Part shown: positions 36,202 to 45,307 of the stretch, one piece after another
Position numbering within the stretch: the stretch's first letter is position 1
Layout: each line of letters starts with the position of its first letter
NCBI GenBank assembly: GCA_937884995.1
Contig: CAKZZL010000038.1
Span: forward strand, 1-64,000
DNA from: an uncultured Clostridia bacterium
Lineage (GTDB): Bacteria > Bacillota > Clostridia > Oscillospirales > Acutalibacteraceae
DNA: 64,000 nucleotides
Direction: 5' to 3'
Translations under genes and position numbers: made by a program
Notes under the pieces: model-generated
The model's input: the letters and a program-made list of their open reading frames with translations, nothing else
Told to the model about the DNA's origin: nothing
Database searches by the model: none

Positions 36202-36785
36202 ATGCCAAAAGTATACAAGCTGCTCTTGAAGCAATTTTGTTTGCTGCAGGTGAGCCTGTTGAAATAGAAAGATTATCTGAAGTTTTGAATGTTGAAATAG
36301 AGGTTATTGAACAGGTATTATTGAATTTATCCGCAGAACTTGATGAGAGAAACAGTGGTATCTCTTTATTGAAACTGGATAATAAATATCAGCTTGCATC
36401 ACGCATTGAATATGCAGATCTTATAAGAGATACATTGGAACTTCGTAAAAATACTCCTTTATCATCAGCTGCATTTGAGGTACTTGCTGTTATTGCATAT
36501 AACCAGCCGGTTACAAAATCATTTATTGAGCAGGTAAGAGGTGTTGATTGTTCCGGCGTTATAAATACTCTTTGTCAAAAGAAATTAATTGAAGAAAAAG
36601 GAAGACTTGATTTACCGGGCAGACCACTCTTATATGGAACAACTGCTGAATTTTTAAAATGTTTCTCCATTTCTTCTCTCGATGAACTTCCTGAACTTCC
36701 TGAACAGGAAAATACAGAAAATGAAGAAAACGTCAATATTGTTCAGGAAAGTATTGAAGATATTGTAAATGAAAATATAGAATAA
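36198..36785 (+). CDS. scpB: Segregation and condensation protein B
   Basis: ScpB is the dimeric winged-helix partner of ScpA in the SMC complex. It shows ALEAILFAAGEPV near residue 8, LSSAAFEVLAVIAYNQPVTK near 90 and GRPLLYGTT near 145, then an acidic tail. The ATG at 36198, overlapping the scpA stop as ATGA with GAGGA upstream, is preferred over the ATG at 36189, giving 195 residues. Confidence 0.93.
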   Translation: MNAKSIQAALEAILFAAGEPVEIERLSEVLNVEIEVIEQVLLNLSAELDERNSGISLLKLDNKYQLASRIEYADLIRDTLELRKNTPLSSAAFEVLAVIAYNQPVTKSFIEQVRGVDCSGVINTLCQKKLIEEKGRLDLPGRPLLYGTTAEFLKCFSISSLDELPELPEQENTENEENVNIVQESIEDIVNENIE

Positions 36786-36823
36786 AATATATTATATTTT
36801 GTTAAAAGAGGAGGTGACTTTCA

Positions 36824-37513
36824 TTGCCTGCATTGATTATTATCGCAGCTATAATAGCTTTAATAGTTGCAGTATTTTGTATACCTGTTAAAGTTAATGG
36901 GTCATATTATGATGAATTTATACTTGATGCATCCTGGGCGTTCTTAAAATTTAATATTATCCCGATGTCAATGAATAATGAAAAGTCACCGAAAAAAGAC
37001 AAAAAGCCTAAAAAAGAAGAGCCTGAAGAAGAGCCGGAAAACAAATCTGATGAGTCCAAAGAAAATCCTTTTGTAACTTTCTATAAAAATCAGGGATTTG
37101 ACGGTGTCATAGATTTGATAAATAATTCAGCGAGGATCTTAGCGCGCTTCTTTAAATACATTAAAAATCACTTTATAATTAAAAAACTCTATTTATATAT
37201 GACTGTAACATCCGGAGATGCTGCTTCAACAGCTCTTAAATACGGAAAAACATGTCAGAAAGTATTCCCGGCACTTGGATATATATGTTCAAGCTTCCCG
37301 GTAAGAAAATATGACGTTAATATAGAGCCGGATTATATAGCAAATGAAAATAAGGCTGAATTTGAATTCGCTTTTTCAATCAAGCCTATAACTATAACAA
37401 ATGCAGTTGTCGCATTAGCATTCAGAATGTTGTTTAATGTTGGAATTAAGTTCCTTAAGGGAATTAAATCAAAGAAGAATAAAAATATTAATGAAGGCGG
37501 TGCTTTACAATGA
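36824..37513 (+). CDS. DUF2953 membrane protein
   Basis: This 229-residue protein has one N-terminal hydrophobic helix (about 2-20), a Lys/Glu/Pro-rich charged linker (about 52-80) and a C-terminal DUF2953-like domain (about 110-215). It starts at TTG behind a strong AAAGAGGAGGTGA site, and no nearby ATG fits. Function is unknown, but the family regularly stands beside ytfJ in spore-forming Firmicutes, as here with a 4-base overlap, so a sporulation link is plausible. Confidence 0.8.
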   Translation: MPALIIIAAIIALIVAVFCIPVKVNGSYYDEFILDASWAFLKFNIIPMSMNNEKSPKKDKKPKKEEPEEEPENKSDESKENPFVTFYKNQGFDGVIDLINNSARILARFFKYIKNHFIIKKLYLYMTVTSGDAASTALKYGKTCQKVFPALGYICSSFPVRKYDVNIEPDYIANENKAEFEFAFSIKPITITNAVVALAFRMLFNVGIKFLKGIKSKKNKNINEGGALQ

Positions 37514-37953
37514 AAGAAAAAACATCAGCAGCTGGAATTCTTGAATCCACAATTGAGAAAGTTAAGGATTTAGTTAATGTCAGCACAATAATCGGCGAAC
37601 CGATTAAGGTTGATGGCGGAGTTACAATAATTCCGGTATCTAAAGTAACATACGGTTTTGCTTCAGGCGGTTCTGACTTCCCGGCAAAATCAAATCAGGA
37701 CATTTTCGGCGGCGGCGGTGGTGCCGGTGTCACAATTACTCCTGTTGCTTTCCTTGTTATCGACCAATATGGTGATGTTAATATCAAGCATATTACAGCA
37801 TTTGATAATGCTGCTGAAAGAGTTGTAAGTCTTGTTCCTGAAATGTTTGATAAAGTAAGCGGAGTTATTAACAAAACTAAAATGGATCAGGCTTTCAACA
37901 ATGCTACAGAAGAAATAAATGTTGTTGCTGATGACAGCGAAAAGGCAGATTAA
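37510..37953 (+). CDS. ytfJ: Sporulation protein YtfJ (GerW family)
   Basis: This 147-residue GerW/YtfJ-family protein shows TIIGEPIKVDGGVTIIPVSKV near residue 27, a Gly-rich stretch FGGGGGAGVTITPVAFLV near 75 and VPEMFDKV near 122. In Bacillus YtfJ is made in the forespore and affects germination. It overlaps the DUF2953 gene by ATGA. It is the clearest hint in the window that the organism, or its recent ancestor, forms spores. Confidence 0.92.
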   Translation: MKEKTSAAGILESTIEKVKDLVNVSTIIGEPIKVDGGVTIIPVSKVTYGFASGGSDFPAKSNQDIFGGGGGAGVTITPVAFLVIDQYGDVNIKHITAFDNAAERVVSLVPEMFDKVSGVINKTKMDQAFNNATEEINVVADDSEKAD

Positions 37954-37955
37954 TT

Positions 37956-38681
37956 ATGTCTGAAAATGAAGTCAGACTTCAAAAATACCTTTCTGAATGC
38001 GGAGTAACATCAAGAAGAAAAGCTGAAGAATTAATTTCTAACGGTAAAGTTAAGGTTAACGGCAGAATTGCATCATTAGGCGATAAAATAAAGCCCGGGA
38101 AGGACGTTGTTCAGCTTAACGGTAAGAAAGTTGTTGGCAAGAAGAAGCATACATATATTATGCTTAATAAACCGCGTGGATATATAACTACTCTCAGTGA
38201 TGAGCAAGGCCGTAAATGCGTTGCGGATCTTATTCATAATGTCGGGACACGTGTATATCCTGTGGGTCGTCTTGACAGAGACTCTGAAGGATTGCTCTTT
38301 TTGTCGGATGATGGTGAATTTGCAAATTTGCTTACTCATCCTTCAAATCATATTCCGAAAACATACCGTGTTACCGTAAGACCGTCTATTGATGACAGCC
38401 AGGTTTCTGCTTTGTCTGATGGAGTTATGCTTGATGGTAGAAAGACATTGCCAGCTGAAATTCGTATATTAAGCCGTGAAGAGGGTAGAGTGGTATTAAA
38501 TATCATCATATATGAAGGAAGAAATAGACAAATCCGCAGGATGTGTGAAGCCGTGGGGCTTGAAGTTGCAAGACTTAAAAGGACTCAAATCGGCTCTGTT
38601 AAGATGGGTATGCTAAAAGTCGGTGATTGGCGTAATCTTACCGATGATGAAGTTCATAGATTAATTGTATCTTCAAAGTGA
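37956..38681 (+). CDS. rluB: 23S/16S rRNA pseudouridine synthase, RsuA/RluB type
   Basis: This 241-residue pseudouridine synthase has an N-terminal S4 RNA-binding domain (RLQKYLSECGVTSRRKAEEL) and the catalytic motif GRLDRDSEGLLFLSDDG near residue 105 (catalytic Asp in RLD). NIIIYEGRNRQIRRM near 175 is typical of the RsuA/RluB/E/F group. RluB is the most common identity in this scpAB-linked position, though RsuA cannot be excluded. Confidence 0.88.
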   Translation: MSENEVRLQKYLSECGVTSRRKAEELISNGKVKVNGRIASLGDKIKPGKDVVQLNGKKVVGKKKHTYIMLNKPRGYITTLSDEQGRKCVADLIHNVGTRVYPVGRLDRDSEGLLFLSDDGEFANLLTHPSNHIPKTYRVTVRPSIDDSQVSALSDGVMLDGRKTLPAEIRILSREEGRVVLNIIIYEGRNRQIRRMCEAVGLEVARLKRTQIGSVKMGMLKVGDWRNLTDDEVHRLIVSSK

Positions 38682-38696
38682 AAATGGGAGTTTATT

Positions 38697-39581
38697 ATGG
38701 TTAAAAGTATGACAGGCTACGGAAGAGCTCAGTCTTCAGATGATAAATATAATATATCGGTTGAAATAAAGGCTGTAAATCATAGATATTTTGAATTCAG
38801 TTTAAGAACTTCCAGAATATATTCTTTTCTTGAAGATAAAATTAAAACATATATTAATCAATATGTCTCCAGAGGAAAAGTTGAATGTTCTTTGACCATT
38901 GAGAATCTTGATGAATCTTCATCGGAAGTAACTTTTAATAAAACATTGGCAGAATCATATTGTAAAGCTTTATCAGATATGTCTTCTTCATTATCCGTAT
39001 CTGTCACTGATAAAGATATCGTTAGTTTTCTTTGCAGAAATCCTGAAGTCTTTTCTCTTAAAAATAAAGAAATAGATGAAGGCACATTATGGCAATCGAT
39101 AAAGCCTGTGCTTGATACAGCAATAAATAACTTTGTATCAATGCGTGAAATCGAAGGTGAGAAGCTTAAAAACGATGTTCTTTCAAGAACAGATTTGATA
39201 ATAGAAAAAGTCTCTTTTATAGAAGAGAGATCTCCTCAAACCGTTAAAGAATATAACGATAAACTTTTAGCAAGATTAAATGAATTTTTAAGTGATATTC
39301 ATGTAGATGAACAACTTGTAGCAACAGAATGTGCTATATTTGCCGATAAAGTAGCTGTTGCAGAAGAAACCGTACGTTTGAGAAGTCATATTGACCAACT
39401 TCATAGTTTATTTGATTCTAATGAAGCTGTTGGCAGGAAACTTGATTTTTTGATTCAGGAAATGAACAGGGAATCAAATACCATTGGTTCAAAAGCATCT
39501 GATCTTGAAATTGTAAGACAGGTTATTGATATTAAAGCTGAAATAGAAAAAATACGTGAACAAATTCAAAATATAGAATAG
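38697..39581 (+). CDS. yicC: YicC/YloC-family endoribonuclease
   Basis: This 294-residue YicC-family protein shows the N-terminal signature SMTGYGRAQ and EIKAVNHRYFEFSLR near residue 27, a central helical part, and the C-terminal DUF1732 part with GRKLDFLIQEMNRESNTIGSK near 245-265. Members are reported as endoribonucleases acting on mRNA or small RNA. It begins the conserved yicC-remA-gmk-rpoZ run. Confidence 0.93.
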   Translation: MVKSMTGYGRAQSSDDKYNISVEIKAVNHRYFEFSLRTSRIYSFLEDKIKTYINQYVSRGKVECSLTIENLDESSSEVTFNKTLAESYCKALSDMSSSLSVSVTDKDIVSFLCRNPEVFSLKNKEIDEGTLWQSIKPVLDTAINNFVSMREIEGEKLKNDVLSRTDLIIEKVSFIEERSPQTVKEYNDKLLARLNEFLSDIHVDEQLVATECAIFADKVAVAEETVRLRSHIDQLHSLFDSNEAVGRKLDFLIQEMNRESNTIGSKASDLEIVRQVIDIKAEIEKIREQIQNIE

Positions 39582-39597
39582 TATTTGAGGTTATTTT

Positions 39598-39864
39598 ATG
39601 AAATTGGTAAATGTAGGTTTTGGCAATTCTGTAAATCTGGACAGAGTAGTGGCGATTCTTTCGATTGACTCAGCACCGGCAAGAAGAATTTTATCGCACG
39701 CCAAAGATAACAATATGCTTATTGATGCCACGCAAGGCAGAAAAACTCATTCATTGATTATAATGGACAGTGACCATATTGTTTCTTCATATCTTAAAGC
39801 AGATACTATCTTAAATCGTAATGAGAATCTTGAAGATGATGGGAGTGGAATCTATGGAGAATAA
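39598..39864 (+). CDS. remA: RemA-family DNA-binding regulator (DUF370)
   Basis: This 88-residue DUF370 protein matches RemA, which in Bacillus activates biofilm matrix genes by wrapping DNA. LVNVGFGNSVNLDRVVAIL, SAPARRIL and DATQGRKTHSLIIMDSDHIV are conserved. Its 3' end overlaps the preferred gmk start by 11 bases. The placement before gmk is the usual one; its targets here are unknown. Confidence 0.92.
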   Translation: MKLVNVGFGNSVNLDRVVAILSIDSAPARRILSHAKDNNMLIDATQGRKTHSLIIMDSDHIVSSYLKADTILNRNENLEDDGSGIYGE

Positions 39865-40468
39865 TGAAGGAATGCTATTATTGTTTTCCGGTCCCTCCGG
39901 CGTGGGTAAAGATACTGTTTTAGAATTAATATTTGAAAAAAATAAGAATCTTCAAAGATCAATTTCTCTTACAACCAGAGAACAAAGACAAAATGAAATT
40001 GACGGAGTAGATTATCATTTCGTTTCCAAAGATACTTTTATGAAACTTGTTGATGAGAAGAAGGTACTTGAATTTGCTGAGTATGGGCAAAACTATTACG
40101 GAACTCCTAAAGGACCTGTTGATAAATGGCTTTCTGAAGGGAAAGTAGTAATATTAAAAATTGAAGTCCAGGGAGCTCAGAAAATAAGACAGATTTATCC
40201 CGATGCTATATCAATCTTTTTGATGCCTCCGTCAATGGAAGAACTGGAATCAAGGATACGTAACCGTGGTACAGAAGATGAAAAAGGTATACGTGAAAGA
40301 TTGAATATTGCTCATCAGGAAATAAAACGATGTGTTGATTATGATTATATTGTAGTCAATGAAGATTCAAATAAAGCATGTGATGATGTGCTTGATATCA
40401 TAAAGGTATTAAATTTTACATATAAAAGAATGAATAACTATATAAGCGAGGTAATTAAAAATGTTTAA
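39854..40468 (+). CDS. gmk: Guanylate kinase
   Basis: Gmk phosphorylates GMP to GDP. The P-loop LFSGPSGVGKDTVL near residue 10 has Asp where many homologues have Gly or Ser. ISLTTREQRQNEIDGVDYHF near 35-55 and EFAEYGQNYYGTPK near 70 bind GMP. The ATG at 39854, behind GGGAGTGG, gives 204 residues and fits the family. The ATG at 39821 would add an unusual 11-residue extension inside remA. It overlaps rpoZ by 8 bases. Confidence 0.94.
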   Translation: MENNEGMLLLFSGPSGVGKDTVLELIFEKNKNLQRSISLTTREQRQNEIDGVDYHFVSKDTFMKLVDEKKVLEFAEYGQNYYGTPKGPVDKWLSEGKVVILKIEVQGAQKIRQIYPDAISIFLMPPSMEELESRIRNRGTEDEKGIRERLNIAHQEIKRCVDYDYIVVNEDSNKACDDVLDIIKVLNFTYKRMNNYISEVIKNV

Positions 40469-40688
40469 TCCGGATCTCAGAGATATTATGGATAAAGTTT
40501 CAAGCAGATATGCTCTCGTTTCAGCCGTAGCAAAAAGAGCAAGAGAAATATCAGCAGAAGCTAAGGAAGAAGGAGAGATTCTTTCCGAAAAGAGTGTAAG
40601 TATTGCATTGGATGAAATTATCAACGGTGAAGTTGAAGTGATTGAAAATGCATACAAGATCGATGCAGATGAAGAAATAACTGAATAA
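40461..40688 (+). CDS. rpoZ: RNA polymerase omega subunit
   Basis: This 75-residue omega subunit helps assemble RNA polymerase. It shows the N-terminal fold region YALVSAVAKRAREI and EKSVSIALDEIINGEVEV. Position between gmk and priA is the Firmicutes standard. The coaBC gene that usually lies between rpoZ and priA is missing. Confidence 0.92.
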   Translation: MFNPDLRDIMDKVSSRYALVSAVAKRAREISAEAKEEGEILSEKSVSIALDEIINGEVEVIENAYKIDADEEITE

Positions 40689-40721
40689 TTAATTTATATA
40701 TAAAACATTTGGGGGCAGATT

Positions 40722-43169
40722 ATGAAAGGTTTAACTATTGCAAAGGTAGCTGTTGATAATGCAGCATATACCTTTGATATGTTATTTGACTATACTGTCC
40801 CTGATTTTTTATTATCATCTGTTAAAGCCGGAAAAAGAGTATATGTTCCTTTTGGAAAATCATCTTCCAAACGTATAGGAATGGTTTATGCAGTTTATCA
40901 TGAGGAAACTGATAAAGAACTAAAAAACATAATTTCAGTTATTGATGAAAATTCTCTCTTAAACAAAGAAATGCTATTGACATCAAGCTATATTAAAGAA
41001 CATACTTTCTCTACTTTTTCCGAATGCTATCATTTATTTATGCCTGCTGCATATAATTTCAAGATTAAAAATTCATATGAAGTTGATAATAGTTACACAG
41101 GAAATTTTGAAGAATTAAATGATCTCGAAAAATCTATTTATGATTATTTATTAAATAAGAAATCTCCCATAAGCGAACTGACTATATCTAAAAATTTTAA
41201 GATTCATTCGGATACATCGGTTATTGAAAGAATGTGCTCTTTGGGAATCTTAAAGAGAGTAATTAATAAGAAAAGACTTGTTAATGATGCATTAGTCAAG
41301 ATGGTAAGGATTAATTATGAAATATATGATGATTCTTTAACGCTGACTAAAAAACAAACCGATATTATTGATGCGCTTAAAGAATATGATTCTGCATCCA
41401 TTAATGAACTTTCTGAACTTGCTGATGTTTCAATATCCACAATTAATACTCTTATAGAAAAAAACATTATATATACATATAATCATGAAATATACAGGCA
41501 GTTTTTAAATGCCGATAACAGTATAGATAAAGCCGAGATTAAATTATCAAATGAGCAAAATAAGGCTTTTAATGGCATATATGAGCTATATAGTTCCAAT
41601 GAAGCAAAAGCTGCTTTGCTTTTCGGTGTAACCGGTAGTGGCAAGACTCAGGTTTACTTAAAACTTATTGATGAAGTTATGAAAAGCGATAAAGGTGTAA
41701 TTGTCTTAATACCTGAGATATCTCTTACGCCTCAACTTCTGTCTATATTTTATAAAAGATATGGCAACAAGGTAGCTGTATTTCATTCTGCTCTTTCCAT
41801 GGGAGAGAGACTTGATGAATGGAAAAGAGTAAAAAAAGGGGCGGCTCAGATTGCTATCGGAACACGTTCTGCAGTTTTTGCGCCCTTTGAAAAAATCGGA
41901 TTGATAATAATTGATGAAGAACAGGAACATACATATAAATCTGAAATGAGTCCACGGTATCATGCAAAGGATGTTGCATCATACAGAGTTGCATATCATA
42001 AAGGCTTATTACTTTTATCTTCAGCAACACCTTCATTTGACTCATATACAAAAGCTGTAAAAGGTTCATATAAACTTTTCAGCCTGGAAGAGCGATATGG
42101 TAAGTCTGTATTACCTGATGTCAAAATAGTTGATACTATATATCATACAGATATGCTTGGCAATTTAAGTAAAGAATTAAGCGATGCTCTCATTGAAAAC
42201 TTTTATAATAAACATCAATCAATAATTCTTTTGAACAGAAGAGGATATAACACATTTGTTTCATGTACAAATTGCGGTAATGTTGTATCTTGCCCCAATT
42301 GCAGTTTACCTCTAACATACCATATACGAAGTGGTAAGATGATGTGCCATTATTGCGGTTATTCTGCTAAACTCGAACATACATGTTCCAATTGCGGAAA
42401 TGATACAATTAAATTTGCAGGTATTGGAACACAAAAACTCGAAGATGAACTTGTGTCTTTATTACCTGAAGCAAAAATATTAAGGATGGATGCAGATACA
42501 ACTGTTTCAAAGTATTCATATAAAGAAAAATATGACAGTTTTGCATCCGGTGAATATGATATTATGGTCGGAACACAAATGGTTGCAAAGGGTCTTGATT
42601 TTCCAAACGTAACATTGGTGGGTGTCTTATCTGTCGACCAAATGCTCTATAATGATGACTATAAGAGTGGTGAAAGAGTTTTTGATTTAATAACTCAGGT
42701 TGTAGGCAGATGTGGAAGAAGTGACCTTAAAGGTACTGCTTACATTCAGACACAATTTCCGGAGAGCGAAATAATAACTCTTGCAAAGAAACAGGATTAT
42801 GTTGATTTTTATAATCTAGAACTTGATATCAGAAAACAAATGATTTATCCTCCGTATTGTGATCTTTTAGTTATTGGTTTTTCTGGAATAAATGAAGCAT
42901 TTACATATAAAGCTTCCGTTGATTTTCTGGAAGAACTAAAAAAAGAACATACGCAAAACTATATTTCTCAGAATATCATCGTTTTAGGTCCTGCAGCTCC
43001 GAAGATTAATAAAGTTGCCAACAAATACAGGTTCAGGCTTATAATAAAATGCAGAGATAACAGAGATATAAGAGAAATGATAAACAAATTATTGATCAAT
43101 TTCAAAAGAAAATATAAGACCGGTTCAGTGAATATTTATGCTGATATAAATCCTAGTAATTTAGGTTGA
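40722..43169 (+). CDS. priA: Primosomal helicase PriA
   Basis: PriA reloads the replisome at stalled forks. The 815-residue protein has the N-terminal DNA-binding domain (AKVAVDNAAYTFDMLFDYTVP), Walker A FGVTGSGKTQVY near residue 305, the DEEQEHTYK motif near 397 and eight zinc cysteines between about 515 and 560 (CTNCGNVVSCPNC, CHYCGYS, CSNCGND). Helicase motifs MVGTQMVAKGLDFPNV and VGRCGRSD follow. Its stop is followed by def 11 bases later. Confidence 0.96.
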   Translation: MKGLTIAKVAVDNAAYTFDMLFDYTVPDFLLSSVKAGKRVYVPFGKSSSKRIGMVYAVYHEETDKELKNIISVIDENSLLNKEMLLTSSYIKEHTFSTFSECYHLFMPAAYNFKIKNSYEVDNSYTGNFEELNDLEKSIYDYLLNKKSPISELTISKNFKIHSDTSVIERMCSLGILKRVINKKRLVNDALVKMVRINYEIYDDSLTLTKKQTDIIDALKEYDSASINELSELADVSISTINTLIEKNIIYTYNHEIYRQFLNADNSIDKAEIKLSNEQNKAFNGIYELYSSNEAKAALLFGVTGSGKTQVYLKLIDEVMKSDKGVIVLIPEISLTPQLLSIFYKRYGNKVAVFHSALSMGERLDEWKRVKKGAAQIAIGTRSAVFAPFEKIGLIIIDEEQEHTYKSEMSPRYHAKDVASYRVAYHKGLLLLSSATPSFDSYTKAVKGSYKLFSLEERYGKSVLPDVKIVDTIYHTDMLGNLSKELSDALIENFYNKHQSIILLNRRGYNTFVSCTNCGNVVSCPNCSLPLTYHIRSGKMMCHYCGYSAKLEHTCSNCGNDTIKFAGIGTQKLEDELVSLLPEAKILRMDADTTVSKYSYKEKYDSFASGEYDIMVGTQMVAKGLDFPNVTLVGVLSVDQMLYNDDYKSGERVFDLITQVVGRCGRSDLKGTAYIQTQFPESEIITLAKKQDYVDFYNLELDIRKQMIYPPYCDLLVIGFSGINEAFTYKASVDFLEELKKEHTQNYISQNIIVLGPAAPKINKVANKYRFRLIIKCRDNRDIREMINKLLINFKRKYKTGSVNIYADINPSNLG

Positions 43170-43180
43170 AGGAGATTCTT

Positions 43181-43663
43181 ATGGCAGTTCGTAATATTAG
43201 AATTAATGATGATCCAATTTTAAGAAAAAAAAGCAGGGAAGTTACCGAGATAGATGACAGAATAAAGACTTTACTTGATGATATGGCAGAAACCATGTAT
43301 AAAGCAGAGGGAGTTGGACTTGCAGCCGTTCAGGTTGGAGTTTTGAGAAGAGTTATTGTCATAGATGTAGGTGACGGCCTTATGGAGCTTATTAATCCCG
43401 AAATAACAGAAAAAGACGGTAAACAATGCGAGATAGAAGGATGTTTGTCAATCCCGGGTAATTCCGCATATACAATAAGACCTTTCACTGTAAAAGTCAG
43501 AGCTCAAAACAGAGAAGGTAAATGGTGTATGTATAAAGGCGAAGGCCTTAAAGCCAGAGCTTTTTGTCATGAAATAGACCATTTGAATGGTATTCTATAT
43601 ACAGATAATTTAGCAAATGAAGATGAAATAAATGAATTTCATGGAAATGAGGATAATAAATGA
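43181..43663 (+). CDS. def: Peptide deformylase
   Basis: Def removes the formyl group from nascent N-terminal methionine. The three family motifs are intact: GVGLAAVQVGV near residue 44, EGCLSIPG near 90 with the metal Cys, and HEIDHLNGIL near 133 with the HExxH ligands. The ATG at 43181 follows AAGGAG; the TTG at 43166 lies inside priA and its first codons are that ribosome binding site. It is paired with fmt by a 4-base overlap. Confidence 0.96.
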   Translation: MAVRNIRINDDPILRKKSREVTEIDDRIKTLLDDMAETMYKAEGVGLAAVQVGVLRRVIVIDVGDGLMELINPEITEKDGKQCEIEGCLSIPGNSAYTIRPFTVKVRAQNREGKWCMYKGEGLKARAFCHEIDHLNGILYTDNLANEDEINEFHGNEDNK

Positions 43664-44592
43664 GAATAATCTTTATGGGTACACCGGAATTTGCTGTGCC
43701 ATGCTTAAAAAGATTAATTGATACAGAAGAGCTTGTTGGTGTATTTACACAGCCTGATAAGCCAAAGGGCAGAGGCTATCAGTTAGCTCCTCCGCCTGTT
43801 AAACTAACTGCTCTTGAAAATAATATTCCTGTCTTTCAGCCAACTTCCATGAAGGACGGAAAGGCATTGGAGATAATAAAGTCTCTTAACGCCCAGCTAA
43901 TAATTGTAGTTGCATATGGGAAAATTTTAACTCAGGACATTTTAAATTCAGTTCAATATGGCTGCATTAATATACATGCTTCACTTCTGCCAAAATACAG
44001 GGGAGCAGCACCTATTCAATGGGCAGTATTAAATGGTGATAAAGTTACCGGAGTCACATCAATGCAAATGGACTCGGGACTTGATACAGGCGATATTCTT
44101 TTATCACGTTCCATCGATATATCGGTAGATATGACAAGTGGAGAAGTTCATGATGCTTTGTCTTTTCTTGGTGCTGATGTTATGAGCGACACAATAAATT
44201 TATTAAAAGAAAATAAATTAAAACCTGTAAAACAAGGTGAAAGCACAAGTGATTATGCAAAAATGCTGACAAAGGATATGTGTCCTGTTGATTTTTCAAA
44301 ACCTGCAAGTGAGGTCCATAATCATATAAGAGGATTATCTCCTTGGCCTGTGGCAACAAGCTCATTAAACGGTAAAAAGATAAAAATACACAAATCAAAG
44401 CTAACAAATACTAGAAAAGAGGATATGAAATACGGCGAAATATTCACAAAGAATAATTCAATCTTTGTTGTTTGCGGTGATAAGTTATCAATTGAAATCT
44501 TAAAGATACAAGAAGAAGGTAAAAAGACAATGCCAGCTGAAGACTTCTTAAGAGGTCATAAGATAGAAAAGAATACAATAATGGGAGAGTAA
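43660..44592 (+). CDS. fmt: Methionyl-tRNA formyltransferase
   Basis: Fmt formylates initiator Met-tRNA. The 310-residue protein begins RIIFMGTPEFAVPCL, carries the folate-site catalytic stretch NIHASLLPKYRGAAPIQWA near residue 107, GVTSMQMDSGLDTGDIL near 130, and the C-terminal RNA-binding domain after 205 (IRGLSPWPVA). It overlaps def, giving the standard def-fmt couple. Confidence 0.96.
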   Translation: MRIIFMGTPEFAVPCLKRLIDTEELVGVFTQPDKPKGRGYQLAPPPVKLTALENNIPVFQPTSMKDGKALEIIKSLNAQLIIVVAYGKILTQDILNSVQYGCINIHASLLPKYRGAAPIQWAVLNGDKVTGVTSMQMDSGLDTGDILLSRSIDISVDMTSGEVHDALSFLGADVMSDTINLLKENKLKPVKQGESTSDYAKMLTKDMCPVDFSKPASEVHNHIRGLSPWPVATSSLNGKKIKIHKSKLTNTRKEDMKYGEIFTKNNSIFVVCGDKLSIEILKIQEEGKKTMPAEDFLRGHKIEKNTIMGE

Positions 44593-44595
44593 GAT

Positions 44596-45306
44596 ATGTA
44601 CGACAATAATGATCTTATTTACTATTTACTATATAACTATTCATACTTTATTTTAGTAGTACCTATGCTGATCTTTTCCTTGATTGCATCAGCTAAAGTT
44701 AAATCTGCTTTTAATAAATATTCTTCAGTTTATTCAATGAGAGGACTTACAGGAGCTCAGGCAGCACAGGAAATACTTAAATATTATGAAATAAATAATG
44801 TTGTTATCGAACGTGTTGCAGGCGATTTAACAGATCATTATGATCCGAAAACAAATGCTATACGCTTATCTGATAATGTATATAACTCAACTTCCGTTGC
44901 AGCTATAGGAGTAGCCTGTCACGAAGCCGGTCACGCAGCTCAATATGCAAATGGATATTTTCCCGTAAAACTCAGGTCCGTTATATATCCTGCTTGTTCC
45001 ATAGGTTCAAAGGCAGGCATACCTTTAGCTATACTTGGTATTATTTTAGGCTTTTCTTTACTTGTTGATATAGGTATAGTTTTATTTACTCTTGCTGTAT
45101 TTTTCCAGATTGTAACATTACCTGTTGAATTTAATGCAAGTGGAAGAGCAGTAAAAGTTATTGAGCAAACAGGTGTATTAAGTCAGGATGAATTAAAGGG
45201 CGCTAAAAAAGTATTGACAGCTGCTGCTTTGACTTACGTTGCTAGTCTTGCAGTAAGTGTTGCAAACCTTTTGAGATTATTAATTTTAAGAAACAGAAGG
45301 AAATAA
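44596..45306 (+). CDS. yugP: Zinc metallopeptidase of the YugP family
   Basis: This 236-residue membrane protein shows an N-terminal helix (about 15-33), a protease-like segment with HEAGHAAQYANG near residue 112 (HExxH zinc motif), an upstream DHYDPKTNAIRLSDNVYNS block, and two or three C-terminal helices. It belongs to the YugP/DUF-type M48-like group; substrates are unknown. Location between fmt and rsmB recurs in Clostridia. Confidence 0.9.
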   Translation: MYDNNDLIYYLLYNYSYFILVVPMLIFSLIASAKVKSAFNKYSSVYSMRGLTGAQAAQEILKYYEINNVVIERVAGDLTDHYDPKTNAIRLSDNVYNSTSVAAIGVACHEAGHAAQYANGYFPVKLRSVIYPACSIGSKAGIPLAILGIILGFSLLVDIGIVLFTLAVFFQIVTLPVEFNASGRAVKVIEQTGVLSQDELKGAKKVLTAAALTYVASLAVSVANLLRLLILRNRRK

Positions 45307-45307
45307 G

